Source: Pseudoduganella flava
Lineage (GTDB): Bacteria; Pseudomonadota; Gammaproteobacteria; Burkholderiales; Burkholderiaceae_D
Assembly: GCF_007830495.1 (NCBI RefSeq)
Contig: NZ_VLKW01000007.1
Location: forward strand, 124,001-188,000
DNA: 64,000 nt
Reading direction: 5' to 3'
Shown here: piece after piece, positions 50,352-58,598 of the stretch
How the letters are laid out: each line of letters opens with the position of its first letter
How positions within the stretch are numbered: position 1 is the first letter of the stretch
The notes under the pieces: generated by a model
Database searches by the model: none
What the model was told of the DNA's origin: nothing
What the model saw: the letters and a program-made list of their open reading frames with translations, nothing else
Position numbers and translations under genes: made by a program

Positions 50352-51557
50352 ATGTCCATCAGCCTGCGCCACCTGCACGCGTTTTCCGTCGTAGCCGCCA
50401 CCGGCGGCATTCGCCGTTCGTCGGACGCGCTGTTCCGCGCCTCATCCGCCGTGGCCCGTTCCGTGTCGGCGCTGGAGGCGAGCCTCGGCGCGCTGCTGTT
50501 CGAGCGCAAGGGCCGCGGCATGCTGCTGACCGCGGCCGGCCGCCTGGCCCAGCTGCGCGCCGACCGCATCGAAGGGGAATTGCGCGACGTGCGCGACGAT
50601 GCGCTGCGGCTGCGCGACCGCAACAGCGGCGCCAAGGTAGGCGGCATCGAGGCGCTGCTCAACGAACGCCGGCTGCAGGCCGCCGCGCTGCTGGCCGAGG
50701 TGCACCACATGCCGACGGTGGCGCACACGATGGGCACGTCGCAATCGGCCGTCAGCCAGGCGATCGCCCGGCTCGAAGACATGCTGGGCCAGCCGCTGTT
50801 CCTGCGCACCGCGCACGGCATGGTGCCCACCGACGCGGGCCGGCGCTGGATCGAGCGCTTCGAGCGCGTGCTGGCCGAGCTGCGCCACATCCCCGAGGAC
50901 ATCGCCGCGCTGGCCGGCGTCGTCGAAGGCGTCGTCACCGTCGGCGCGCTGCCGCTGGCCCGCTCGCAACTGCTGCCGCTGGCGATCGCCGCCGTGCTGC
51001 AGAAACACCCGAAACTGCGTATCCGCTCGCTGGAAAGCCCGTACGAGGAGCTGACGGCCGGCCTCCTGTCGGGCCGTGTCGATTTCCTCGTCGGCGCGCT
51101 GCGGGCCGGCGCCGGCGACGCGTTCGATACCCGCGTGCTGATCGAGGACCGGGTCGAGCTGATCGCTCGCCGGGGCCACCCGCTGGCCGGCAAGCGCAAG
51201 GTGCGGGCGGCCGACCTGGACGGCTACCCGTGGGTGCTGTCGCGCGCCGGCACGCCGCTGCGCGAATCGCTGGAGGCATTCTTCCGCGCGCGCGGCATGA
51301 CGCCGCCGGTACCCGCCGTCGAGACGGGCGACCTGGCGCTGCTGCGCGGCCTGCTGGTCGAGAGCGACATGCTGACGGTGCTGTCGGCCCACCAGCTGCA
51401 CTACGAAATCGCCACGGCGCAGCTGGCCGTGCTGCCCTACGACATGGCCGGACTCGAACGCCGCATCGGCATGATCACGCGGCGCGGCGCCCACCTTTCG
51501 CCCGGCGCGAATGCGCTGCTGGCCGAGATCGAGGCCGTGGCCGCGCGCTGGCGCTGA
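50352..51557 (+). CDS. LysR-type regulator with two N-terminal HTH modules
   Basis: Protein of 401 aa, about 100 longer than a typical LTTR. A first LysR-like HTH (about 1-65: LRHLHAFSVVAATGGIRRSS, SSAVARSVSALEASLGALLF) is followed by a second, better conserved one (about 98-160: TSQSAVSQAIARLEDMLGQP). The substrate-binding domain (about 185-401) contains VGALPLARSQLLPLAIAAVL. Position next to galD points to control of gallate catabolism, as GalR-type LTTRs do; the ligand would be gallate or a pathway intermediate. No symbol is given because orthology cannot be shown from sequence alone. Confidence 0.85.
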   Translation: MSISLRHLHAFSVVAATGGIRRSSDALFRASSAVARSVSALEASLGALLFERKGRGMLLTAAGRLAQLRADRIEGELRDVRDDALRLRDRNSGAKVGGIEALLNERRLQAAALLAEVHHMPTVAHTMGTSQSAVSQAIARLEDMLGQPLFLRTAHGMVPTDAGRRWIERFERVLAELRHIPEDIAALAGVVEGVVTVGALPLARSQLLPLAIAAVLQKHPKLRIRSLESPYEELTAGLLSGRVDFLVGALRAGAGDAFDTRVLIEDRVELIARRGHPLAGKRKVRAADLDGYPWVLSRAGTPLRESLEAFFRARGMTPPVPAVETGDLALLRGLLVESDMLTVLSAHQLHYEIATAQLAVLPYDMAGLERRIGMITRRGAHLSPGANALLAEIEAVAARWR

Positions 51558-51745
51558 GCCGCGCCGGTACTCCGGGCTTACATTTCGTTACTCCTGTTTC
51601 CGCATGCCGATAAGCAGATTGCAACGCTGCGGCAGGCAAAAGCAATACTTGTTGCGAAGTCCAAACGTACACTGGTCTGCGATGGTTCCTCTTCGCGCAG
51701 TGAACGCGGCAGCGGCCTTCCGACAATAAACCGACAGGAGACTTA

Positions 51746-53074
51746 ATGAATACCGTACATTCGCTCGACGTCCGGGCGTATATCGACAGCCGCGGCATGA
51801 GCGGCTACCAATGGCTGCTGCTGGGCCTGTGCTTCCTGATCGTGACGACGGACGGCATGGACGTGGCGATCATGGGCTTCCTGGCGCCGGCGATCACGAA
51901 GGAATGGGGCATCTCGAAAGCGGCGTTCGGCGCCGTGATGAGCGCCGCGCCGATCGGCCTGGCCATCGGCGCGCTGCTGGTCGGCCCGCTGTCGGACCGC
52001 TACGGCCGCAAGAAACTGCTGATGGCATCCGTGTTCTGGTTCGGCCTGTGCAGCGTGTTGTGCGGCACCGCGAGCGATGTGATTTCCTTATCGCTGCTGC
52101 GCTTCCTGACGGGCCTGGGGCTGGGTGCGGCGATGCCGACGACGACCACGCTGCTGTCCGAGTACGTGCCGGAGAAATCGCGCAGCACGCTGATCGCCGT
52201 GATGTTCACGGGCTTTAACCTGGGCTCCGCGCTGGTGGGCTTTGGCGCGGCAGCGATCCTGCCCGACTACGGCTGGCGCACGGTGCTGATGGTAGGCGGC
52301 GCGATTCCGCTGGCCTGCCTGCCGTTCTACCTGTGGCTGATTCCCGAGTCGACGCAATTTCTCGTCGCCCGCCAGCACTCGCCCGAGCGCATCGGCCGCA
52401 CGCTGCGTCGCGTATGCGGTGCCGCCGTGCCGCAGGCTGCCGCCTATACGATCAGCGAGCGCAAGGTGCCAACCGGCACACCGGCGAAAGCGCTGCTGTC
52501 GCCCGACTTCCGCCGCATCACCGTGTCGCTGTGGGCCACCTACTTCATGGGCCTGCTGGTGATCTACCTGCTGAGCGGCTGGCTGCCCACGCTGATCAAG
52601 GATGCCGGCCTGCCGATCGAGAAGGCCGCCAACATCACGGCGCTGTTCCAGCTGGGCGGCACCGTCGGCGCGCTCGTCGTCGGCTACCTGATGGACCGCT
52701 GGGCGCCGAACCGCGTGATCGCCACCGCGTACATCGGTGGCGCCGCGTTCATCCTGCTGCTGGCATCGGGCAGCGTGCAATCGGCAACGTTCGCGCTGTT
52801 CGTGCTGCTGGCCGGCTTCTGCATGAGCGGCGCACAGACGGGCCTGAACGCGTTCGCACCGCAGTGCTATCCCACCATCGTGCGGGCAACCGGCGTAAGC
52901 TGGATGCTGGGCATCGGCCGCTTCGGCAGCATCACCGGCTCGTTCCTCGGCGGCGTGCTGCTGTCGCTGGGCTGGGGCTTCTCGGCGGTCATCGCGATCC
53001 TGGCGATCCCGGCGACCATTGCCGCGCTGTCGATCGTGCTGTCGCGTTCCACGCCCCGCCCCGTATTGGCTTGA
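51746..53074 (+). CDS. Aromatic acid:H+ symporter (MFS, AAHS family), probable gallate importer
   Basis: Twelve-helix MFS permease of 442 aa. The AAHS signature TTDGMDVAIMGFLAPAI is in helix 1, the MFS motif GPLSDRYGRKKLLMAS follows helix 2, and ESTQFLVARQHSPERI follows helix 6. AGGAG is placed before the ATG. It is the first gene of the rightward arm and lies 24 bp before gallate dioxygenase, so it is probably GalT-like. The 189-bp upstream gap holds no obvious strong promoter; GCAA-N6-TTGC (51642-51655) is a weak dyad there. Confidence 0.9.
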   Translation: MNTVHSLDVRAYIDSRGMSGYQWLLLGLCFLIVTTDGMDVAIMGFLAPAITKEWGISKAAFGAVMSAAPIGLAIGALLVGPLSDRYGRKKLLMASVFWFGLCSVLCGTASDVISLSLLRFLTGLGLGAAMPTTTTLLSEYVPEKSRSTLIAVMFTGFNLGSALVGFGAAAILPDYGWRTVLMVGGAIPLACLPFYLWLIPESTQFLVARQHSPERIGRTLRRVCGAAVPQAAAYTISERKVPTGTPAKALLSPDFRRITVSLWATYFMGLLVIYLLSGWLPTLIKDAGLPIEKAANITALFQLGGTVGALVVGYLMDRWAPNRVIATAYIGGAAFILLLASGSVQSATFALFVLLAGFCMSGAQTGLNAFAPQCYPTIVRATGVSWMLGIGRFGSITGSFLGGVLLSLGWGFSAVIAILAIPATIAALSIVLSRSTPRPVLA

Positions 53075-53098
53075 TCTTCAAAAAACACTGGATTCGAC

Positions 53099-54394
53099 AT
53101 GGCTAACATCATCGGCGCCATCGCCTCTTCCCACACCCCCACGATCGGCTTCGCGCTCGATGCGAACAAGCAGCATGACGCCGTCTGGGCCCCGATCTTC
53201 CAGGCCTACGAGCCGGTGCAGCGCTGGCTGGCCGACAAGAAGCCGGACGTCCTCTTGATGATCTTCAACGATCACGTGACGTCGTTCTTCTTCGACCATT
53301 ACTCGGCGTTCGCGCTCGGCATCGGCAACGAGTACCGTCCCGCGGACGAAGGGGGCGGCGCCCGCGCGCTGCCGCCGATCGCGGGCCATACGGGGCTGGC
53401 GCAGCACATCGGCCAGTCGCTGGTGGCCGACGAATTCGACATGTCGTTCTTCCAGGACAAGCCGCTCGATCACGGCTGCTTCTCGCCGCTGTCGATCATG
53501 TGGCCGCACGATGGACAGCAATGGCCCGGCAGCATCGTGCCGCTGCAGGTCGGCGTGCTGCAATTCCCGGTGCCGTCCGGCCGCCGCTGCTACAAGCTGG
53601 GCCAGGCGCTGCGCCGGGCGATCGAAAGCTATCCGGAAGACCTGGACGTGGCGATCGTCGCCACCGGCGGCCTGTCGCACCAGGTGCACGGCGAACGCTG
53701 CGGCTTCAACAGCACCGAGTGGGACAGCCGCTTCCTCGACCTGTTCGAGTCCGATCCGGAAGCGCTGCTGGACCTGACGCACGCCGACCTCGCGCGCCTG
53801 GGCGGCTGGGAAAGCGCGGAAGTGGTGATGTGGATGATCATGCGCGGCGCGATGGCCGCCAAGGTGAACTGCCTGCACCGCGAGTACTACCTGCCGTCGA
53901 TGACGGGCATCGCCGTGACGATCTACGAGAACGCCGTGGCGGCCGACCCGGCACTGCACCAGCGCGCGCTCGCGAAGCATCGTGAGCACATGGCATGGCA
54001 GACGGCCGGCGCCGAGGCGCTGCCGGGCACCTATCCGTTCACCCTGGAGACGAGCGCGCGGGCCTACCGCATCAACAAATACCTGCACCAGCTGATCGAC
54101 CCCGCGTTCCGCCAGCGCTTCCACGACGCGCCGGAAGCGACCTACGACGAAGCGGGCCTGACGGACACGGAGCGCCAGCTGATCGCCGCGCGCGACTGGC
54201 GCGGCATGATCCACTATGGCGTGATCTTCTTCCTGCTGGAGAAACTGGGCGCCTGCGTTGGCGTGTCGAACCTGCACATCTATGCCGCCATGCGCGGCGA
54301 AACGCTGGAGCAGTTCCAGAAGACGCGCAACACCCGCGCGCTGTACTCCGTCGGCGGCGCGGCGAAGAACGCCGACTGGAACGCCAAGAACTGA
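53099..54394 (+). CDS. galA: Gallate dioxygenase (extradiol, LigB/LigA fused)
   Basis: Fe(II) ring-cleavage enzyme of 431 aa, length typical of DesB/GalA. The N-terminal LigB-like domain has ligands His12 (ASSHTP) and His59 (FNDHV), the catalytic His near 194 (GGLSHQVHGE) and the Glu ligand near 238 (LGGWESAEVVMW). The C-terminal about 120 residues resemble the small LigA subunit, fused in this subfamily: YDEAGLTDTERQLIAARDWR and HYGVIFFLLEKLGACVGVSN. It opens gallate to 4-oxalomesaconate (keto). The symbol desB is also in use. Confidence 0.94.
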   Translation: MANIIGAIASSHTPTIGFALDANKQHDAVWAPIFQAYEPVQRWLADKKPDVLLMIFNDHVTSFFFDHYSAFALGIGNEYRPADEGGGARALPPIAGHTGLAQHIGQSLVADEFDMSFFQDKPLDHGCFSPLSIMWPHDGQQWPGSIVPLQVGVLQFPVPSGRRCYKLGQALRRAIESYPEDLDVAIVATGGLSHQVHGERCGFNSTEWDSRFLDLFESDPEALLDLTHADLARLGGWESAEVVMWMIMRGAMAAKVNCLHREYYLPSMTGIAVTIYENAVAADPALHQRALAKHREHMAWQTAGAEALPGTYPFTLETSARAYRINKYLHQLIDPAFRQRFHDAPEATYDEAGLTDTERQLIAARDWRGMIHYGVIFFLLEKLGACVGVSNLHIYAAMRGETLEQFQKTRNTRALYSVGGAAKNADWNAKN

Positions 54395-54509
54395 ACCGGC
54401 CGCCGTAGCGGGCCCGGCTACCCATCCCGACACACAGGACGCACCGCTTCCGCCCCGGCAGCGGCGGGCGGCGTGCGCCCCTGCACATCGATTCTTTGGA
54501 GGAGAAAGC

Positions 54510-55607
54510 ATGAACAAGAAACTGACCGCCGCAGCCCTTTTCGGCTGCGCCATCGCTGCCACGCTGCCCGCCCGGGCGCAAAGCAACGTCACCATGTATG
54601 GCCTGATCGACGGCGCCGTCGAGCATTACACGAACGCAAATGCCGCCGGCAACGGCGTGACCCGCTCGCCCAGCCTGGGCGGCGGCATGTTCCCGTCGCG
54701 GATCGGCTTTCGCGGCACCGAGGACCTGGGCGGCGGCCTGAAGGCCATTTTCACCTTGGAGAATGGCTTCGCGCCTGACTCAGGCACGCTGAACCAGGGC
54801 GGCCGCCTGTTCGGCCGCCAGGCGTGGGTGGGCCTGGCCGGCAACTGGGGCCAGGTCACCGTCGGGCGCAACTACAACATGCTGTACGTGTCGTCGTTCG
54901 ACGTCGACGTGTTCGGCCCGTCGCAATACGGCGTCGGCTCGCTCGACCCGGCCGTGCCGAACGGCCGCAGCGACAACTCGATCGCCTACAAGGGGACGTT
55001 CAATGGCGTCACGGTCGGCGCCACGTACAGCCTGGGTCGGGACACGTCGTCCGCCGGTGGCGCATCGGGCACCAGCTGCGCCGGCGAATCGGCGACCGAC
55101 GCGCAAGCCTGCCGCGAATGGTCCGCGCTGCTGCGCTACGACCGCCCGACGTGGGCCGTGCTGGCCGCGTACGACCGCATCCACGGCGGCACCGGAGCGG
55201 CCAACGGCCTGACGACGAGTGCGAAGACGGACAGCCGCCTGCACGTGGCCGGCCTCGTGAAGGGCACGGACTGGAAGATCGGCGGCGGCGTGCTGCTGCG
55301 CGATAACGACGGCTCGGCCACGCAGCCGAAGAGCCGCCTGTACTACCTGGGTGCGGCGTACAACTTGACGCCGCTGGTGACGATCGACGGCCATGTCGCG
55401 AAGCTCGACTACCGCGCCACCGGCAACGACACGAAGCAGGCACTGATCCGCGCCACCTACCTGCTGTCGACGCGCACCGCCGTGTACGTGGCGGGCGGGC
55501 GCGTCAACAACGACGGCACCGCCGCCGTCGCCCTGTCGGCCGGCGGCTCCGTCGGCGCGGGCCTGTCGCAGACGGGCATCATCACGGGCATCAAGCACTC
55601 CTTCTGA
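54510..55607 (+). CDS. Porin of the gallate locus (OmpC-like family)
   Basis: Outer-membrane porin of 365 aa. GGAGGAG precedes the ATG. Signal peptide about 1-23 (ends ARAQS), then NVTMYGLIDGAVEHYTNANA as the first strand, IGFRGTEDLGGGLKAIFTLE and LFGRQAWVGLAGNWGQVTVG as family blocks, and terminal KHSF. Its place 115 bp after gallate dioxygenase suggests outer-membrane uptake of gallate (GalP-like), an inference from context. It is unlike the shorter porin at 4027 in detail, but from the same family. Confidence 0.9.
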   Translation: MNKKLTAAALFGCAIAATLPARAQSNVTMYGLIDGAVEHYTNANAAGNGVTRSPSLGGGMFPSRIGFRGTEDLGGGLKAIFTLENGFAPDSGTLNQGGRLFGRQAWVGLAGNWGQVTVGRNYNMLYVSSFDVDVFGPSQYGVGSLDPAVPNGRSDNSIAYKGTFNGVTVGATYSLGRDTSSAGGASGTSCAGESATDAQACREWSALLRYDRPTWAVLAAYDRIHGGTGAANGLTTSAKTDSRLHVAGLVKGTDWKIGGGVLLRDNDGSATQPKSRLYYLGAAYNLTPLVTIDGHVAKLDYRATGNDTKQALIRATYLLSTRTAVYVAGGRVNNDGTAAVALSAGGSVGAGLSQTGIITGIKHSF

Positions 55608-55610
55608 ACC

Positions 55611-55698
55611 AGGCCTCTCCTGTCAACCACTTACCCGTACAGCCGCGTTAAAGAGGTAAACCGGCGTCGGAGTCAACCCGGACGCCGGCCAGAGGCCT
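55611..55698. other. Nested inverted repeats after the gallate porin gene
   Basis: Outer arms AGGCCTCT (55611-55618) and AGAGGCCT (55691-55698) enclose an inner stem CCGGCGTC (55661-55668) with GACGCCGG (55681-55688). It begins 3 bp after the stop codon. It could be a complex terminator or an RNA stabiliser for the galT-galA-porin transcript. Only TTT follows the outer arm, so intrinsic termination would be weak. Confidence 0.5.
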
Positions 55699-55769
55699 TT
55701 CGTACGCGCTGCTGAGTTGCGTCATCGCCACTCAGCAACGGGTTCGGACTTAAAGTGAATTGTGAAGAA

Positions 55770-55798
55770 TTCGTGCTAAGTGCCGAACTTGCTATGAT
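55770..55798 (+). promoter_or_regulatory. Probable sigma-70 promoter of the 71-aa gene
   Basis: Extended -10 TGCTATGAT (hexamer 55793-55798) with a weak -35 TTCGTG (55770-55775) at 17-bp spacing. It would place the transcription start about 25 bp before the ATG at 55829. Confidence 0.5.
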
Positions 55799-55828
55799 GG
55801 GCCGCAACCGGACAGAACGGAGAGTGCG

Positions 55829-56044
55829 ATGGACAAGCAGCTGAACGACGAACCCCGCGCCGACTGGCGCATGGCATGCTGCGTGGCGACGGGCGTGCGC
55901 CTGTCGCGCGCGGACGGCGTCACGCAGGCCCTCGAATTCATGGTGCGCAGCGGCGTGCCGCGCGATATCGCAGTGCGCGTGCTGAGCGGGCCCCGCTTCG
56001 CGCGCGACCGCGATCGCAGCTACGGGGGCGCGTTCAGTCACTGA
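55829..56044 (+). CDS. Small 71-aa protein, function unknown
   Basis: A plausible small gene: GGAGA lies before the ATG and an extended -10 stands upstream. The peptide is basic, with two adjacent Cys (WRMACCVATGVRL near 18) and a helical core (GVTQALEFMVRSGVPRDIAVRVL). There is no signal peptide or membrane segment. The 3' end lies in the first unit of a 14-bp tandem repeat. No family is recognised. Confidence 0.6.
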   Translation: MDKQLNDEPRADWRMACCVATGVRLSRADGVTQALEFMVRSGVPRDIAVRVLSGPRFARDRDRSYGGAFSH

Positions 56045-56115
56045 CCTTCAGCCACCGATCTTCGGCCACTGACCTTCAGCCACTGCCCCTCGGCCACCGA
56101 CCTTCAACCACTGCG
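56032..56115. repeat. Degenerate 14-bp tandem repeat, six units
   Basis: Units at 56032, 56046, 56060, 56074, 56088 and 56102, each 14 bp, follow the pattern CTTCRGCCACYGAC with 1-4 differences per unit. The array includes the stop codon of the 71-aa gene and ends 9 bp before the siderophore-interacting protein stop on the other strand. Confidence 0.85.
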
Positions 56116-56124
56116 CGGGAGGTC

Positions 56125-56847
56125 TTACAGATCCTCGTGGTGGCCGGAAGCGCCCTGCTTCCAGTAGGCGGAGATCCGGCTCGCCGTGCGGGGAAAGCCC
56201 TTCTCGCCATGCACCACGTCGCGCACCTGCGCGGCGATGGCGGCCTCGCCGCCGAACCACACAAACGCATCGTCCCGCGGCAGCGGCATCGCGCGGATCG
56301 CATCGACGAGCGCCGCGCCATCGTTCACCTGCCACACGTCCAGCTGCGCGGCGCCGGACAGCTCCACCGGCCCGGCGCCCGCGACGATGACGATCGCCCG
56401 CACGCCGGCCGGCAATTCCTCCATCCGCTGCCGGATAGCCGGCAGCGCGGCCGCATCGCCGGCCAGCAGGTGCCAGCCGTAGTCGGCCGGGATGATCATC
56501 GAGCCGCGCGGCCCGCCGATCGCGGCACGCTGGCCGATGCGCGCCTGCCGCGCCCACGTGGCAGCTTTGCCGGTGCCATGCAGCGCGAACTCGATCGTCA
56601 GCTCGCGCGCTTCCCGGTCGTAGCGCCGCGGCGTGTAGTCGCGCCGCACCTCGCCTTCGGGATCGTCGAAGATGAACTTCACGTGATCGTCGAACGACGC
56701 GGACACGAAATCCGCCAGATCGTCGCCGCCGAACGTGATCGCCACGAAATGCTCTCCCAACGGCGCCATCCGCACCACCTCGACCTCGCGCCGCTTCAAT
56801 TCATGCCGCACACGCTGCACGCGGCTTACCGTTTCCATCGCTGCCAT
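56125..56847 (-). CDS. Siderophore-interacting protein (ferric-siderophore reductase, SIP family)
   Basis: Cytoplasmic FAD/NAD(P)H reductase of 240 aa, normal for the ViuB/YqjH family. The FAD-binding motif is RRDYTPRRYD (near 68), followed by IEFALHGTGKAATWARQARI and GPRGSMIIPADYGWHLLAGD (near 113-132). The NAD(P)H end has DDAFVWFGGEAA. It releases iron from imported siderophores. It lies 103 bp downstream of a MarR-type gene in the same direction, and the gap holds a promoter with a symmetrical operator. Met1 or Met4 may be the start. Confidence 0.92.
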   Translation of the reverse strand: MAAMETVSRVQRVRHELKRREVEVVRMAPLGEHFVAITFGGDDLADFVSASFDDHVKFIFDDPEGEVRRDYTPRRYDREARELTIEFALHGTGKAATWARQARIGQRAAIGGPRGSMIIPADYGWHLLAGDAAALPAIRQRMEELPAGVRAIVIVAGAGPVELSGAAQLDVWQVNDGAALVDAIRAMPLPRDDAFVWFGGEAAIAAQVRDVVHGEKGFPRTASRISAYWKQGASGHHEDL

Positions 56848-56863
56848 GGGCTACCCCTGTTGG

Positions 56864-56908
56864 TTGACAATATCCACTATTGTCGCGAAGATCGGTGGAC
56901 CTTGTCAA
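56864..56908 (-). promoter_or_regulatory. Promoter with MarR-type operator before the SIP gene
   Basis: Read leftward, TTGACA (complement of 56903-56908), an 18-bp spacer and GACAAT form a promoter. The -10 lies in the perfect dyad GACAATA-N5-TATTGTC (56866-56884). A larger inverted pair, TTGACAA (56864-56870) and TTGTCAA (56902-56908), brackets the whole site. This geometry suits repression by the neighbouring MarR protein. Confidence 0.65.
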
Positions 56909-56950
56909 CTAATTTGGCGCAGTCGTGCGCGCGGCTGGATGATCGAAAAT

Positions 56951-57409
56951 TTATTCAGGCTGGGAATCGAGTTTGCTGCGCACCTTGTCCAGCAGTGCCA
57001 GCAACTGGCGGCGCTCGGCCGCGTCAAGGTCGGCGATCGCCGCCTCGGCAAGCTTCTCGCCGGCACGGTGCAGGCTGCGCGCGACGGCCTTGCCCTGCTC
57101 CGTGACGTGCAGCCGCGTGCTGCGGCGGTCTTCCTCGTCGACAGCGGCGTCCAGCAGGCCCTTGTCGCGCAGGCCGCGCACGAGGCGGGCCAGCTGGGCC
57201 TTGTCGCGCCCCGAGTGGGCGATCAGGTCGCTCTGCGTGGCGCCCGGGTGACGGGCGAAGTAGCCCAGCACCTTGCCCTCCAGGTGCGTGAGCTCGTGCG
57301 CGTCGCCGCGCAGCGCGCGGAACTGGCGCGCGCGGTACATGTGCATCAGGGTGTGGATCGCCTCGAACACGGCGGAGGCGTCGGAATCGGCGTGGTCGGC
57401 AGGTGGCAT
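56951..57409 (-). CDS. MarR-family transcriptional regulator
   Basis: Protein of 152 aa with the MarR winged helix at about 50-115: LEGKVLGYFARHPGATQSDL, SGRDKAQLARLVRGLRDKGL, and the wing DEEDRRSTRLHVTEQGKAVA. The outer helices form the dimer interface. It is upstream of the siderophore-interacting protein gene in the same direction. The dyad in the gap between them is its likely target, so it may control intracellular iron release. The adjacent efflux operon, also leftward and downstream-facing towards it, is another possible target. Confidence 0.9.
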   Translation of the reverse strand: MPPADHADSDASAVFEAIHTLMHMYRARQFRALRGDAHELTHLEGKVLGYFARHPGATQSDLIAHSGRDKAQLARLVRGLRDKGLLDAAVDEEDRRSTRLHVTEQGKAVARSLHRAGEKLAEAAIADLDAAERRQLLALLDKVRSKLDSQPE

Positions 57410-57464
57410 GGTCGATGTCGGAAACGGGGCGCCGTGAGTATACCGCGCCCCGCCCGGCAGCGGC

Positions 57465-58598
57465 CTATTGACGCGCGCCCGCCACCCGCACCGTGTCGCC
57501 GTCCACCACGCCGTCCGGCGGATTGGCGACGACCTTGACGCCGGCGGCGAGGCCCGCCAGCTGCACGGCGCTGCCCAGGTCGCGGGCGATCGTCACCTGC
57601 TGCAGGCGCACCTTGTTACCGCCATCGACGGTGGCCACCTGCACGCCGTTCTTCCCGACGATCAGCGCGCCCGGCGGCACCGTGACGCCGGCCGTGCCGC
57701 CGTCGGCATCGAAGCGCGCCGTCGCGAACGCCCCGGGCACCAGCGCGCCGTCGGGGTTTTCAACTGCGAGCTGCACGAGCATCGTGCCGGACGACGCGCT
57801 GATCGCCTGCGCCAGCGATTGCACGGTGGCCGTGAACACCTGGCCGGGCCGCTCCGGCACGGTGATCTGCGCCGTGCTGCCCGGCTTGACGCGGGCCAGC
57901 TGGCGTTGCGGCACGTTGACGTAGACGCGCAGCTTGCGCAGGTCGGACACGACGAACAATTCGCTGCCCGCGCTGCCGCCCGCGTTGATCAGCGCACCGA
58001 CGTCCGTATTGCGGGCGGTGACCACGCCATCGAACGGCGCTACCAGCTTCGCATAGCGCTGCAACGTGGACAGCCGCTCGACGTTGGCCTGCAGCGCCTG
58101 CACGTTCGACTGGCGTGCGGCCAGGTCGCCGATCTTCTCGTCGACTTCCTGCTGCGACACGGCCTTCGCATCGAGCAGCGCCTGCCAGCGCTCGGCCGTG
58201 CTCTTCGCCAGCGCCAGGTTGCTGCGCGCCGTGGCCAGTTCGGCCTGCGCCTGGCGCAGTTGCTGGTCTTGGTCCGGCACTTCGATTTCGGCCAGCACCT
58301 GGCCCGCCTTCACGGGCGTGCCGATGTCGGCATTCCACTTGCGCACGTAACCCGTGACGCGCGCATAGATCGGCGCGCGCGACCACGCTTCCACGCGCGC
58401 GGGCAGTTCGATCGCATCGGCGCCGGCGGGCTTTGGCGTCAGCAGCGCCACTGTCGGAATGGCCCGTTCGGCAGTGCTGTGCGTGAGCTGCTCGGCATGG
58501 CTGCGGCGGCTGACGATGCCGCTCGTGACGACGGCGGCGGCAAGGATGGCGGCGGCGGCGGCCAGCACGGTGGGCCGCGAGGTGAACTTAGATGGCAT
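57465..58598 (-). CDS. RND efflux periplasmic adaptor (membrane fusion protein)
   Basis: Protein of 377 aa. An N-terminal anchor (about 9-28) is followed by the barrel-sandwich hybrid domain: ARVTGYVRKWNADIGTPVKA (near 80) and YAKLVAPFDGVVTARNTDVG (near 187). Between them lies the coiled-coil hairpin (about 110-180). The beta-barrel and membrane-proximal domains follow (RKLRVYVNVPQRQLARVKPG). The start at 58598 overlaps the pump gene by 11 bp; no outer-membrane channel gene follows, so a shared TolC-type protein is likely. Confidence 0.92.
   Translation of the reverse strand: MPSKFTSRPTVLAAAAAILAAAVVTSGIVSRRSHAEQLTHSTAERAIPTVALLTPKPAGADAIELPARVEAWSRAPIYARVTGYVRKWNADIGTPVKAGQVLAEIEVPDQDQQLRQAQAELATARSNLALAKSTAERWQALLDAKAVSQQEVDEKIGDLAARQSNVQALQANVERLSTLQRYAKLVAPFDGVVTARNTDVGALINAGGSAGSELFVVSDLRKLRVYVNVPQRQLARVKPGSTAQITVPERPGQVFTATVQSLAQAISASSGTMLVQLAVENPDGALVPGAFATARFDADGGTAGVTVPPGALIVGKNGVQVATVDGGNKVRLQQVTIARDLGSAVQLAGLAAGVKVVANPPDGVVDGDTVRVAGARQ

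Noticed and set aside
51642..51655. GCAA-N6-TTGC dyad as LysR box of the gallate transport operon
   Set aside because: Four-base arms are too short to stand out by chance, and no T-N11-A centred promoter is clear; noted only in the MFS entry.
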